A stretch of DNA of 64,000 bases from an uncultured Eubacteriales bacterium (GTDB lineage: Bacteria > Bacillota > Clostridia > Christensenellales > Borkfalkiaceae): the NCBI GenBank assembly GCA_900540805.1, contig UQHL01000014.1:17088-81087 (forward strand), in the 5' to 3' direction. Shown here piece after piece: positions 1 through 9,062 of the stretch. Every line of letters begins with the position of its first letter. Position 1 is the first letter of the stretch. Position numbers and translations under genes: made by a program. The notes below the pieces were generated by a model that had not been told where the DNA came from, made no database searches, and saw only the letters and a list, made by a program, of their open reading frames with translations.

Positions 1-1355
1 TTGCCGTACCCCTCCGCCAGCTTGGGCACGGCCTCGCATTCGAGGAAGATATCCGCAATCGAGTAATCCTCGTACCCCGCGACGCCGAAGCAATCGACTT
101 CCTCGCCCGAATAGAGCACGCGGCTCCTCACCGCTTTCGGATCGGGGTCGGCAAACCGTTTCGCCGCAATTTTGGACGCCACGCGGAACCCGTTGATATA
201 TTTTGCATAGGCAAAGACGAACGATATCGCCGCGCCCTTGTAGCGTGGCAATTCGCAGCTCAGTTTCCCGTTTTTGACGTTTTTTCCCTCCGTGCGAAAA
301 GCGCAGTGCCATTCGCGGAAGGTCGCCTTCGTCTTTTCGGAGGATTCGGCATAATAAATCCCCGTCTCCTCGAGGATTCCGCCGTCGTCGTACTCGACCT
401 CCGCCTTCAGCGTATCGTCCTCGAATTTCAGCGCCACGTTGAGGGATTTCGGAATATAAATCTCCCGCCCCTTCAAATGCTTTTCGAGAAAAAGATCCAA
501 ATCCTTCAGGGCGTTGGGGCCGATGCACGAGCCGCTGTCCGCGGAATAGGCGATTGCGTTTCCGTCCTCGCAGCCGATCCTGGAATAGGTGTCGTACGCG
601 CGGTCGTAATCGAATCCGTCGTCGTGCAGGGCGCAGAGCATCAGCACGGGACATTTGACGAAGGGCGCATAGGACTGCGATTCGATCCCCGCGATATAGC
701 GGTGCCGTTCGTCGCTCATATTGATTTCCGCGTTGTCGGCAAATTTACCGATGTTGCGATAGGCGCGCCAGCCCGCCGCATTGATGGGCACGCCGCATTT
801 TACGTCGGGGGAAAGCATGGCCTTCCAGGCGATTTCCCCGCCCGTCCGTATTCCCACCACGCCGATCCCCGAAACGTCCCCCCTCTGCTTGAGATATTCG
901 ATGGAATACAGCGCCACGGAAATCCACTCGAACCAGCAGGTTTCATCCGCCGTGGTATCCACGCGGTCGTACCCGCCCGCACGCACGAAATCGGCATATT
1001 TCAAGGATTCGGGATACACGGTGCGGGGGGCGTTTTCGGCGGCGCCTTCCCGCTCGCCGCTGTAATCGGGCATGAGCACGGCGTAGCCTTTGTCGATAAA
1101 ATAATACAACAGCTCGTCGTCCAGCGGCTTGCCCGCCTCGGGAAGCAGCAGCACGGCGGGAAACCGCTCTCCTGCCGAGGGCTTTCCGAAGCGCGCGAAA
1201 ACGCGGACGCTGCCGTCGTTTGCCTTGCGCCCGTAATAAGTGACGTTCCAGAACCGCATGCCCGCGGCCGCGTCCTCCGTGCCCCCCCATTCGCTGGGAC
1301 AAAGAGGATTGCTCATATCAAATTTTTTCCATACCGATACGGCGCTTAAAATCAT
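1..1355 (-). CDS. alpha/beta-hydrolase-like protein with degenerate active site (3' end outside window)
   Basis: The frame is open from ATG 1355 through base 1, so at least 451 residues are seen and the C-terminus is missing. An AAAAGGA ribosome site lies just upstream, and the start is 16 bases after the sbcC stop, so it is probably the last gene of the sbcDC operon. The N-terminal half has the alpha/beta-hydrolase pattern of BAAT or dienelactone-hydrolase-like enzymes: a VLLLPEAG strand, then an elbow that should read G-I-S-x-G-G-E. Here the elbow is GIRTGGE, with Arg where the nucleophilic Ser belongs. The acid region (LCALHDDGFDYD) is present, but the usual catalytic His region reads SGSCIG, with Cys. 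A beta-rich C-terminal part follows. The fold assignment is fairly safe. Activity as an ordinary serine esterase is unlikely, and the substrate is unknown. Confidence 0.7.
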   Translation of the reverse strand, partial: MILSAVSVWKKFDMSNPLCPSEWGGTEDAAAGMRFWNVTYYGRKANDGSVRVFARFGKPSAGERFPAVLLLPEAGKPLDDELLYYFIDKGYAVLMPDYSGEREGAAENAPRTVYPESLKYADFVRAGGYDRVDTTADETCWFEWISVALYSIEYLKQRGDVSGIGVVGIRTGGEIAWKAMLSPDVKCGVPINAAGWRAYRNIGKFADNAEINMSDERHRYIAGIESQSYAPFVKCPVLMLCALHDDGFDYDRAYDTYSRIGCEDGNAIAYSADSGSCIGPNALKDLDLFLEKHLKGREIYIPKSLNVALKFEDDTLKAEVEYDDGGILEETGIYYAESSEKTKATFREWHCAFRTEGKNVKNGKLSCELPRYKGAAISFVFAYAKYINGFRVASKIAAKRFADPDPKAVRSRVLYSGEEVDCFGVAGYEDYSIADIFLECEAVPKLAEGYG

Positions 1356-1371
1356 AACTTCCGTCCTTTTC

Positions 1372-3963
1372 TCAATACGCTTCCACCCTTACGGATGACC
1401 CGCTTCTGTCCGTCGCGCCCGAGACGATAATTTTATTATCTATCCTGTGCTTAAGCTCCTCGACGTGTGAAATCAGACCGATGGAAAAATGTTTGCTTCG
1501 AAGCTTTTCCAAAACGTCCATCACCACGTCCACCAGCTTTTCGTCCAGCGTGCCGAACCCTTCGTCGAGGAAGAAAAATTCGATCGGGCGCAGGGATTTC
1601 GCGCAGATCGCGCCGCTCAAGGCCAGCGCCAGCGACAGGGAGACCAGAAAGGTTTCGCCGCCCGACAGAGTTTTTACGGCGCGCAAGGCGCCGCCGTTGA
1701 AATTGTCCCCCGCCTTAAACTCGTCGTCGTACTTGAGATAATACCGCCCGCCCGTCAAAGACAGAAGCGTTTTACTCGCCGAAACGCAGATCTCCTGAAG
1801 GTATTCCGACGCGATAAACTCCATAAACTTTCCCCGCGCCGTCAGCAGTTTTAGCTTTTCCCAAAGCTCCCGCTCTTTCTCCTTCGCTTTCAGCTCCTTT
1901 TCCAGCCCCTTGTACTTTTCCCGAAGCGCCGTCAGCCGCTCCAGCTCTTTCTCGCCGACCGCGACCAGGCGAAGCAGGGCTTCCTTTTGGAGGGCGAGCT
2001 CCCGCTTTCCGCTTTCCAGCGCCGCCAGCTTTTCCTCGGAAAAGCCGTCGAAGCTTTCCGCAGAAATTTCCTCCCGCCTTTTCTTCCATACGGCGTACTC
2101 CTCGAAGAAAGCGTCGCATTCCTCTTTCGTGCGCCTGGCGTCCCCGATTTCCGCCGCAAGCAGCCGCGCTTCCGCGACGGACGAAAACCCGTTTTCCTTC
2201 AGCAGCGCTTCTATTTCTCCCTTCGTTTCCCTTTCCCGCGTCTCGTGCACGGCGGCCAGGGCTTTCTGCGCTTCCCGCTTCGCTTTCAGCTCCGCGATCC
2301 TTTCTTCCTGCGCGCGTATCTTTTCCTCCGCGCCCTTCTTGGCGGCCTTCAGCGTATCTATATTCCGTTTAAGCGCTTCAACCGAACCGAGATCTTTGAC
2401 GCGCTCGATTTTCTTTTTCGCAAATTCCAGCTGTTCGCGGTAATGCCTGCCGTCCTCGGTGACGTTCGCCTTTTTCCGCTCGTTGTCCTCGTACGCCTTT
2501 TTCCTGTTTTCGATGCCTTCCCTCTCCAGAAGCAGCGCCTTGCGCCTTTCCTCTATTCGCTTGAATTCCCGCTGTGCCGCGACAAGGTCGAACGAACCGC
2601 CCGTGCCCTTCTCAAGCGTATATTTCCCTAAAAGCGCCGCCACGTCCCCCTTCGTTTGGGGATATTTTTCGGCCAGAGCGGAAAGGTCGCGCCTGAACTC
2701 CGCATACGTCTCAAAGAGAAGAACCCCCTTGAAGTTGTGCCGAAGAAATTCCGTAAACGACTCGTCCGCGCCCAACGCCGACCGCGCGGCTTCGTTGGCC
2801 TTTAACAAGCCGTCGAAATCCTCTTCGGGGAATTTGTCCTTCAGACTGCGGTAGGCCTCCTGACACTCGATCAACTTGTTCTCGGCGGCGCGGCAGGCGG
2901 CGATATCCGCTTCCGCGGCGGCCAAAGTCGCCAGATTGCCCGTCAGTTTTTCTATCTCCGCTTCGACGCCGCTTTCCTCCAGCTGTCTTTTGCGCACCCC
3001 GAGATCTTTTTCCGCAGCCGACAAGGCCGTCTCCGCCTTTTCCGTCTCCGATATGGCCAGCCCTTTCTCCCGCACGCATTTTGCAAGCAGGGCCGCGCGC
3101 TCCGCCACGGCCGCCGCCGCGGGGAACTTTTCCGCCTTTCTCCGCTTTTCCGTAAAAAAGCCCAGCTTTTGTTCCGCGCGCGCCAGCTTCAGACACGCCT
3201 CGTCGTATTTTTTCTTTTCTTCCGCGCGGCGCCGCTCGCGCTCCAGCGCCGTTTCCGTCTCCGCAAGCGCTTTATCCGCGGCTTTCAATTCTTCCCGCGC
3301 CAGACGGAGCTTTTCCGTCTCCGCTCGAATCGTCTCCTCGCTTCCGCCCGCGTTCTCCTGCATTTTCGCAAGCAGCAGGCCCGCTTCGTTCGACGTTTTT
3401 TCACTGCGCGAACGGATCGTCGCCGATAATTTGTCTCCGTATTTTTCGAGATCGAACAGCCGCGAAACCAGCTGAAGCCGTTCCGAGGGCTTAGCCTTGA
3501 CGAGCCCCGCAAATTCCCCCTGCGGCAAAGCGATACATTTTTTGAAATCGTCGAAGCTCAGCCCCACGATCTCCTCGATCCGCCTATCCACCTCGCCCAC
3601 GCCCTCGGCGAGTCCCCGAAGATTGCCGTCCTCGTCGTATTCGTCCAAAAACGCCTTTGCGACGTTGTTTTTTCTACGGCGCTCGCGGCGGACGCGATAG
3701 GCGCGCCGCTTTCCCTGTTCCAAAATCTCGAAAGCATAAATCACGTACGCCTTGTCGCATTTATAATTGATGCTGTCCGTGCCGGAGGAACGCTCGATCT
3801 TCCCGTAAAGCGCGAAATGGATACAGTCGAGAATGGTGCTTTTGCCGCTGCCCGTATCGCCGAAAATGCCGAACAGGCCGCCGTCCAACAGCTTGGTAAA
3901 ATCTATTTCCGCTTTTTCCGAAAAGCTGTTGATGCCGCAAAATTCGAGATATACGGGCCTCAT
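1372..3963 (-). CDS. sbcC: SbcC, ATPase subunit of the SbcCD DNA-repair nuclease
   Basis: This 863-residue SMC-like protein would work with SbcD (next gene upstream) to open hairpins and process double-strand breaks. The Walker A motif GDTGSGKST sits near residues 35-43, and the C-terminal head has the ABC signature LSGGE and the Walker B run FFFLDEGFGTLD. Between them lie about 550 residues of Glu/Lys/Arg-rich coiled coil. The protein is shorter than the roughly 1,000 residues usual for the family. None of its cysteines forms a C-x-x-C pair, so the zinc hook that normally dimerises SbcC/Rad50 is absent. The ATG at 3963 is preceded by AAAAGGAGG. It lies 97 bases downstream of sbcD, with an AT-rich gap that could hold a secondary promoter. 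Confidence 0.95.
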   Translation of the reverse strand: MRPVYLEFCGINSFSEKAEIDFTKLLDGGLFGIFGDTGSGKSTILDCIHFALYGKIERSSGTDSINYKCDKAYVIYAFEILEQGKRRAYRVRRERRRKNNVAKAFLDEYDEDGNLRGLAEGVGEVDRRIEEIVGLSFDDFKKCIALPQGEFAGLVKAKPSERLQLVSRLFDLEKYGDKLSATIRSRSEKTSNEAGLLLAKMQENAGGSEETIRAETEKLRLAREELKAADKALAETETALERERRRAEEKKKYDEACLKLARAEQKLGFFTEKRRKAEKFPAAAAVAERAALLAKCVREKGLAISETEKAETALSAAEKDLGVRKRQLEESGVEAEIEKLTGNLATLAAAEADIAACRAAENKLIECQEAYRSLKDKFPEEDFDGLLKANEAARSALGADESFTEFLRHNFKGVLLFETYAEFRRDLSALAEKYPQTKGDVAALLGKYTLEKGTGGSFDLVAAQREFKRIEERRKALLLEREGIENRKKAYEDNERKKANVTEDGRHYREQLEFAKKKIERVKDLGSVEALKRNIDTLKAAKKGAEEKIRAQEERIAELKAKREAQKALAAVHETRERETKGEIEALLKENGFSSVAEARLLAAEIGDARRTKEECDAFFEEYAVWKKRREEISAESFDGFSEEKLAALESGKRELALQKEALLRLVAVGEKELERLTALREKYKGLEKELKAKEKERELWEKLKLLTARGKFMEFIASEYLQEICVSASKTLLSLTGGRYYLKYDDEFKAGDNFNGGALRAVKTLSGGETFLVSLSLALALSGAICAKSLRPIEFFFLDEGFGTLDEKLVDVVMDVLEKLRSKHFSIGLISHVEELKHRIDNKIIVSGATDRSGSSVRVEAY

Positions 3964-4060
3964 GCGCGTCCTCCTTTTGTTTTTTACTATCTTATTTATA
4001 TATACTTTTTTCCTTCGGGAGATACCCGACGGGCGATTTTTTCTCTTTTGGCGAAATAGA

Positions 4061-5218
4061 TTATTTTTCCAGCTCCTGAAGCACCGACAAAAACAGCGCT
4101 TTCAGCTCCTCTTTCGGCGGCTCGTTGTATTGCGCGCGGTAAAATTCCTCAAACAGGCGCGAGTCGGAAAATCCCTTTCTCGATTCGAATTCCAGCGTTC
4201 CCGTTTCGTTTACCTCGGCGATGAGAGACGCGAGGTTTTCGTGCGCGGACAGCGCGGCGGCTTCCGCCGAAGTGAGCGGCGAGCTAAGATGCAGCCGCAT
4301 TTCCGCCAGCGCGTCGGGATAGAGAAACAAAAGCTCCTCGGCCTGCGTGGGAGATTCCGCCTCCAGCCGCACCAGTCTGCGCCCCGACTTCAACGCCACG
4401 TCCCGCAAATTTTCCACGCCCTTTGCAGTGAGATCAAACACCTTGACGCCCTTTTCGCCGTTTGCCTCGTCGAAGGAATACTGCAAAGGCGAACCGCTGT
4501 AATAGCAGTGTCCCTTTCCCATGTGCTGACGCTTATGTAAATGCCCGAGCGCGATATAGTCGCTCTTAGGCAAAACGTCGAGCGGCACCGCCCGCGCGCC
4601 GCCGAGGTCGATCTCGCGCTCGCTTTCCGAGGTGACCCCGCCGACCACGAAAATATGGGATAAAAAGACGGAAGGAAGACGTTCGGGATTTTCCGCTTCC
4701 CCCTCGTCGATCCACTTTTTCATACGTTCCGCAAACGACAGATCGGATTTTTCCTCTTTGAACCTCGCCTCGTTGGGGTAGGGCAGGGCGTTGACGAACG
4801 CTTTTTCACCCCTGTCGTTTTCAAATACGGCGAACCCCGCGCCCGAACGCACGGGACGAACCCGCCTTCGGGCGTTTATCGGCAAGGGTTTTCTTGCATT
4901 CCCGACGATATAAATCCCAAGCTCTTCGGACAGGGGCGCGGCGGCGGACAGCCGAACGCCGTCGTCATGATTGCCGCTGATGAGGAGCACGGCGCGGTCT
5001 TCTCCCGCCATCGCCTTGATTTTGGAAAAAAACAAATCCTCCGCCTCCGCGCTCGGAAGGTAGGTATCGAAAATATCTCCCGCCACCAGGACGAGCTCCA
5101 CTTCCTCTCTTTCGCAGATGCCGACGATCTCGTCGAGCGCCGCGGACTGTTCGTCCAGGCGCTCCCGCCCCATCAGCCTTTTGCCGATATGCCAATCGGA
5201 AGTGTGCAAAATCCTCAT
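4061..5218 (-). CDS. sbcD: SbcD, nuclease subunit of SbcCD
   Basis: This is a 385-residue Mre11-type metallophosphoesterase that supplies the Mn-dependent nuclease of the SbcCD complex. All phosphoesterase motifs are visible: HTSDWHIG (Asp8, His10), GDIFD (Asp48), SGNHDD (Asn83, His84), LSHIF and GHLHKRQ. The length is normal, and a C-terminal SbcD capping region follows the catalytic domain. GGGAGG lies upstream of ATG 5218. The gene is divergent from the DnaD-like gene, with about 215 bases between them, and is the first gene of a probable sbcD-sbcC-hydrolase operon. Confidence 0.95.
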   Translation of the reverse strand: MRILHTSDWHIGKRLMGRERLDEQSAALDEIVGICEREEVELVLVAGDIFDTYLPSAEAEDLFFSKIKAMAGEDRAVLLISGNHDDGVRLSAAAPLSEELGIYIVGNARKPLPINARRRVRPVRSGAGFAVFENDRGEKAFVNALPYPNEARFKEEKSDLSFAERMKKWIDEGEAENPERLPSVFLSHIFVVGGVTSESEREIDLGGARAVPLDVLPKSDYIALGHLHKRQHMGKGHCYYSGSPLQYSFDEANGEKGVKVFDLTAKGVENLRDVALKSGRRLVRLEAESPTQAEELLFLYPDALAEMRLHLSSPLTSAEAAALSAHENLASLIAEVNETGTLEFESRKGFSDSRLFEEFYRAQYNEPPKEELKALFLSVLQELEK

Positions 5219-5280
5219 CCGCGATGCCTCCCAGCCTCTTTAACTTTCGGAAATTTTTGCAAAATGCAAATCAAAATACC

Positions 5281-5309
5281 TTGCTTTTGCCGTGGAAAAC
5301 GGCTATAAT
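5281..5309 (+). promoter_or_regulatory. sigma-A promoter of the DnaD-like gene
   Basis: TTGCTT, a 17-base spacer, and TATAAT. The predicted transcript would start near 5316, leaving a leader of about 118 bases before the chosen start codon at 5434. The spacer contains the short inverted repeat GCCGT/ACGGC. Confidence 0.75.
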
Positions 5310-5433
5310 GGACATACGCCCCGAAGCGGCAGGGCGCTTATACTGTTTTATTATACAACATTTCTTCCGAGAAATCAAGGAAACTTCAGACAAAGAACGA
5401 AATTTTTCAGATAAACAAAGCGGAGCGCCCATC

Positions 5434-7194
5434 ATGTCATTTTGTTCCTTTTCAAAAGAATTCAACGAGAACGCCTTTACGACGGTCGAAAATCAATTCG
5501 TCACGAAATATATGCCAGACGCGGACGGTTTTGCCGTAAAGGTGTATCTCTACGGTTTGTATCTGTGCCAGAATTCCGACTCCGACTTCAACGTATTTTC
5601 CCTCGCGGAGGTCTTAAAGACGACCAAGGAAAAAATCGAGGAAGCGTTCGAGTTCTGGGAGGATTACGATCTTGTGGAAATCCTTTCGCGCGATCCCTTC
5701 GCCGTCAGCTATCTTCCCGTGCGTTCCGCCGTCGGCAGGCCGAAAAAGGTGCGTTACGAACAGTACGCGGATTTCAACAAGGAGCTTCAGCGCAAGATGC
5801 AGCAGGTGGGGAAATTCGTCTCCTACAACGACTCCATCAAATATATGCACTTTCTCGACGAAAACGACATACAGCCGCAGGCGTTTCTGCTGATTGCGGA
5901 ATACTGTATCAACAAGCAGGGCGAAAGCGTCTCCCCGTCCTATATTTTCAACAAGGCGAAAAAATTTATCCGCAACGGCTGGATCACTTACGAACAGGTG
6001 GAAAGGGAGTTAAGCAATTACAATGCGCACGAGGGCGATCTCATCGCCGTGTTCAACGCGCTTTCCATCTTCAAAAAGCCCGACGAATCCGATTACGCGC
6101 TTTATGAAAAATGGACGGAGAGCTACGGCTTCAAAAGAGCGGCTATCCTGGAGGCGGCGAAGCACCTCAAGCGAGGCAACGCGGAAAGCCTCGATCTACT
6201 GCTTTCCGAGCTTGCGGAAAAGGGAAAAACCGCGCAGGACGACGTGGGGAATTATCTTTCCCAACGCGATCTCCTCGCCTCCCTCACCTTCCGCATCGGC
6301 CGCAAGCTGGGCGTCAAGGTCAGTAATCCCGCGCCCTATATCGACGAATACACGGAAAAATGGTACAACTGCGGCTACGAGGAAAGCTCCCTTTCGGATA
6401 TCGCGCTCTTTTGCCTGCGTACCGACCGAAACAGCTTCGACGGCATGCACGAGCTGGTAAAGCAGCTCTTTTCCGCAGGCGTGGTCTCCAAGGACAGCGT
6501 ATCGGAATATCTCGGCGTCAAAAACGGCGAGCTTAAGCTGTTTACGCGCATTCAAGGGTTCTGCGGCAGTCTCAAAAAGAGCGCCGCCAATCTCTCGCTG
6601 ATCGAGACGTGGCATTCGTGGAATTTCTCGGACGAAATGATCCTCGAGGCGGCAAAGCGTTCGGCGGGCAGCGGCAACCCTATCCCCTATATGAATAAGA
6701 TTCTTTCCGATTGGAAGCACACGGGCGTTATGGCGCCGGGCAATATCCCCGAACGGGCTTCCGTGACAAAGCCGAGTTACGTCAATCCCGCAGTGGAAGC
6801 GGTCAACGCCAAGGCGGACCGCGAAAGATATTACGCACTGCTCCGCGAACGCGCGCAGTCCGTCGCAGACAAATATGTTGCAAAAGCCAATTCCAATTCC
6901 CGTTTCAAGGAAATTTCGACGGAGCTTTCACGGATGGAGATCGCGCTGGCCAAAGCGGAGGTTTTCGAGCCGGAAAAACTGCCCAAACTCAAGGAAAAGC
7001 AATCGGAGCTTACGGCGGAACGCGCCGATATCCTTAAAAGCATGGGAATACCCGAAAGTCGGTTAACGCCGCAGTATAAATGCAAAAAATGTTCGGATAC
7101 AGGCTTTTTGCCCAGCGGCGCGGCATGCGACTGCTATAAGTCGGACGCTGCCCAGACAGTTTCAGCGCAAGGGACACGGGAAACTGCGGGCTGA
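5434..7194 (+). CDS. DnaD-domain replication protein fused to a DnaI/DnaC-type N-terminal zinc ribbon, no ATPase
   Basis: The frame stays open from 5224, but ATG 5434 has GGAG eight bases upstream and begins the conserved part, giving 586 residues. An N-terminal winged-helix-like segment is followed by a DnaD-like helical domain (QAFLLIAEYC...YIFNKAKKF, about residues 145-190) and a second, weaker one (around EMILEAAKR...YMNKILSDWK, about residues 410-440). Residues from about 470 resemble the N-terminal helicase-binding region of DnaI/DnaC loaders: a charged helical stretch ending in a zinc ribbon, YKCKKCSDTGF then CDCYK. In loaders an AAA+ ATPase follows. Here the protein stops 19 residues later and no ATPase lies downstream. 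The family calls are motif-based. A role in primosome assembly is inferred. Confidence 0.75.
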   Translation: MSFCSFSKEFNENAFTTVENQFVTKYMPDADGFAVKVYLYGLYLCQNSDSDFNVFSLAEVLKTTKEKIEEAFEFWEDYDLVEILSRDPFAVSYLPVRSAVGRPKKVRYEQYADFNKELQRKMQQVGKFVSYNDSIKYMHFLDENDIQPQAFLLIAEYCINKQGESVSPSYIFNKAKKFIRNGWITYEQVERELSNYNAHEGDLIAVFNALSIFKKPDESDYALYEKWTESYGFKRAAILEAAKHLKRGNAESLDLLLSELAEKGKTAQDDVGNYLSQRDLLASLTFRIGRKLGVKVSNPAPYIDEYTEKWYNCGYEESSLSDIALFCLRTDRNSFDGMHELVKQLFSAGVVSKDSVSEYLGVKNGELKLFTRIQGFCGSLKKSAANLSLIETWHSWNFSDEMILEAAKRSAGSGNPIPYMNKILSDWKHTGVMAPGNIPERASVTKPSYVNPAVEAVNAKADRERYYALLRERAQSVADKYVAKANSNSRFKEISTELSRMEIALAKAEVFEPEKLPKLKEKQSELTAERADILKSMGIPESRLTPQYKCKKCSDTGFLPSGAACDCYKSDAAQTVSAQGTRETAG

Positions 7195-7240
7195 GCTCTA
7201 TAAATTTTTTTAGAATTTTCAAAAAACAGGGCAAAAACAC

Positions 7241-7269
7241 TTGCCTTTTTTTGTAAGATCATGTAATAT
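7241..7269 (+). promoter_or_regulatory. promoter of tRNA-Ser
   Basis: TTGCCT, a 17-base spacer and TAATAT, ending 33 bases before the tRNA. Confidence 0.65.
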
Positions 7270-7302
7270 TAAATGGCTTTCCGAAGTGAAAGCCTCATTT
7301 AT

Positions 7303-7393
7303 GCAGAGATGTCTGAGTGGTTTAAGGAGCACGATTGGAAATCGTGTGTAGGTCTGAAGCCTACCGGAGGTTCAAATCCTCTTCTCTGCGCCA
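7303..7393 (+). tRNA. tRNA-Ser (GGA)
   Basis: This 91-base tRNA has a long variable arm, as expected for serine. The acceptor stem GCAGAGA pairs with TCTCTGC, the anticodon loop is TTGGAAA (anticodon GGA), the T-loop is TTCAAAT, and the discriminator G is followed by an encoded CCA. Confidence 0.95.
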
Positions 7394-7401
7394 TATAAAT
7401 A

Positions 7402-7435
7402 AAGGGTTACAGCGTTTTTGCCGTAACCTTTTTTT
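7402..7435 (+). terminator. intrinsic terminator after tRNA-Ser
   Basis: GGTTAC and GTAACC form a stem around a 12-base loop, followed immediately by seven T. Confidence 0.85.
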
Positions 7436-7517
7436 GTGCTCTTTTTTGCCGTTTTTACCTACACACGATTTTCAGCCGTACAGAAAATATAAGCAGTATG
7501 ATCCCCCTGAATAATTA

Positions 7518-8312
7518 TCAAAAAGCATCTTTGGAAATTTTACTCCAACGGCGAGCGATAAATCGTAATTTCCAAGACTGAGGAATAAATTTTGTTCCCG
7601 CGGCCATAGCTTTGTTCCAGAAGCCGGGTATGATTTTTCCGCGGTTCCTGCTCACGGCCTTCAAGCTTTTTTCGGCGACGAAATCGGGCGATTTCGCAGC
7701 GAGCCTTCCCCAAATCCCCTGCCCTTTGATTTGTTCTCTGATATCCGCGCGGGTAGGCATTGCGCCGGGAAGTACGACCGTCACCCGCACACCTTTGCCC
7801 TTCATCTCTTCGCGTAACGCCAGAGAAAAGGCCGTAAGCGCGGCTTTCGTCGCGCTGTATATTGCAAAATAGGGCATGGGATAAAGCCCGGAAACGCTGG
7901 AAATATTGAGGATTTCCAATTCCTCTGTGCGCCGTTCCAAAGCAAAGCGACACAACGCAACGGCGGCCTCCAAATTGACGCGGCATTGAAAGCAAAGCTT
8001 TTCCTGCGTGTATTCGGTAAAAGCTTTTTGAATATCCGCCCCGGCAACGTTGATGAGACGGCCTATTTTCAAATGCTCCGCCGCGATCTGACGAATCGTC
8101 TCTTCCCTGCTGCCCTCATCGGAAAGATCCACCGCAAATATTCTCACATCCGCGCCCGTGTTTTCCGCCAGAATTTTTTCTTTAAGCAGACGAAGCTTCT
8201 CTTCGTGACGGCCTGTCAAAATAAGATTTTCGCCGTTTTTTACCGCCAGACGAACAAACGCTCCGCCTAAGCCGCCTGTGGCCCCCGTGATCATCGTATA
8301 AACTTCGTTCAC
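7518..8312 (-). CDS. short-chain dehydrogenase/reductase
   Basis: This 264-residue classical SDR has the cofactor motif TGATGGLG (residues 9-16) and the NVAG element (88-91). The catalytic triad is Ser139, Tyr152 and Lys156 (ISS...YSATK). The GTG at 8312 follows GGGAGGAAGA; an in-frame ATG 18 bases further in is the alternative start. The C-terminal tail ends in a basic stretch, as in SDRs of the DltE/YqjQ type that act on lipids or cell-envelope substrates. The substrate cannot be read from the sequence. The gene stands alone between tRNA-Ser and a TerB-like gene. Confidence 0.88.
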   Translation of the reverse strand: MNEVYTMITGATGGLGGAFVRLAVKNGENLILTGRHEEKLRLLKEKILAENTGADVRIFAVDLSDEGSREETIRQIAAEHLKIGRLINVAGADIQKAFTEYTQEKLCFQCRVNLEAAVALCRFALERRTEELEILNISSVSGLYPMPYFAIYSATKAALTAFSLALREEMKGKGVRVTVVLPGAMPTRADIREQIKGQGIWGRLAAKSPDFVAEKSLKAVSRNRGKIIPGFWNKAMAAGTKFIPQSWKLRFIARRWSKISKDAF

Positions 8313-8385
8313 CTCTTCCTCCCGCTGTTTTTCTTTAGCATATCACACCTTGCAAAAAATAGCAAGCGTCGAACTTTGCTTAAAA

Positions 8386-8432
8386 AAATTTTTCCCCGCC
8401 CAAACGCTTTCGGGCGTCGGACGGGGAGTATT
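8386..8432 (-). terminator. terminator of the TerB-like gene
   Basis: On the minus strand a CCCCGTCC...GGGCGGGG hairpin with an inner ACGC/GCGT stem is followed by AAAAATTTTTTT. Confidence 0.7.
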
Positions 8433-8447
8433 TTACCTCGATGTCAA

Positions 8448-8900
8448 TCATCTCATCAGCTGCCTGATGTATGATTTTTCTTTTAACGACACTTTTCCGT
8501 CCACCGCGCACATCAGCAGACAAGCAAAAATAATATCGCCTTTCAGCTCTTCCGAAAGGGTACCGAGAAAATCCACGAGGTAATCGACCTCTTTTTTTAC
8601 AGCCCTTCCTTCTTTTCGCCATTCCTTTGCCAATTTTTTCGCATCCTCAAAATCGAAATCTTCTCCGAAAAACGCCTTGAGCAAGGGCGCCATAAGAAGA
8701 TATTCCGATTCGTCCAGCTTGCCGTCCGCATATACCGAAGCGATGACAAAAGCCGCCAGCACTTCCGCGCACGTCCTTCCGTCCTCCGAAAACGCCCGTA
8801 TCGCGGGCATAATTTTCAGCGAGGTCCGCCCCAATACCGCCGCGTATTCCAAAGGGCTGAGCTCCTCCACCGATCTGCAAAGTTCGTTAAAATCTTTCAT
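8448..8900 (-). CDS. TerB-like helical protein
   Basis: This 150-residue soluble, all-helical acidic protein has two copies of the acidic signature seen in TerB/TerB-like proteins: VYADGKLDESE (around residue 57) and CAVDGKVSLKEK (around residue 133). The spacing suggests a duplicated helix-loop-helix that binds metal or a partner protein. AAAGGAG precedes ATG 8900. It sits next to the YiiX-like gene on the same strand, 160 bases away, without obvious coupling. The TerB family was named for tellurite resistance, but most stand-alone members have no known role, and none is assigned here. Confidence 0.6.
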   Translation of the reverse strand: MKDFNELCRSVEELSPLEYAAVLGRTSLKIMPAIRAFSEDGRTCAEVLAAFVIASVYADGKLDESEYLLMAPLLKAFFGEDFDFEDAKKLAKEWRKEGRAVKKEVDYLVDFLGTLSEELKGDIIFACLLMCAVDGKVSLKEKSYIRQLMR

Positions 8901-9062
8901 TGTCTTTCTCCTTTCCGTTTTTCCGCCGCTTGTTCCGCTTCGGATAGCTACTTATAAACGCCTCGGAAAGCGATAAAACTATTTTGTTTCGTTTTCAACA
9001 AAAATCCCAGTCTTTGTCACTTATTACACAAATCCATGCTTAAATGAGGCACGCAGCGTTTT

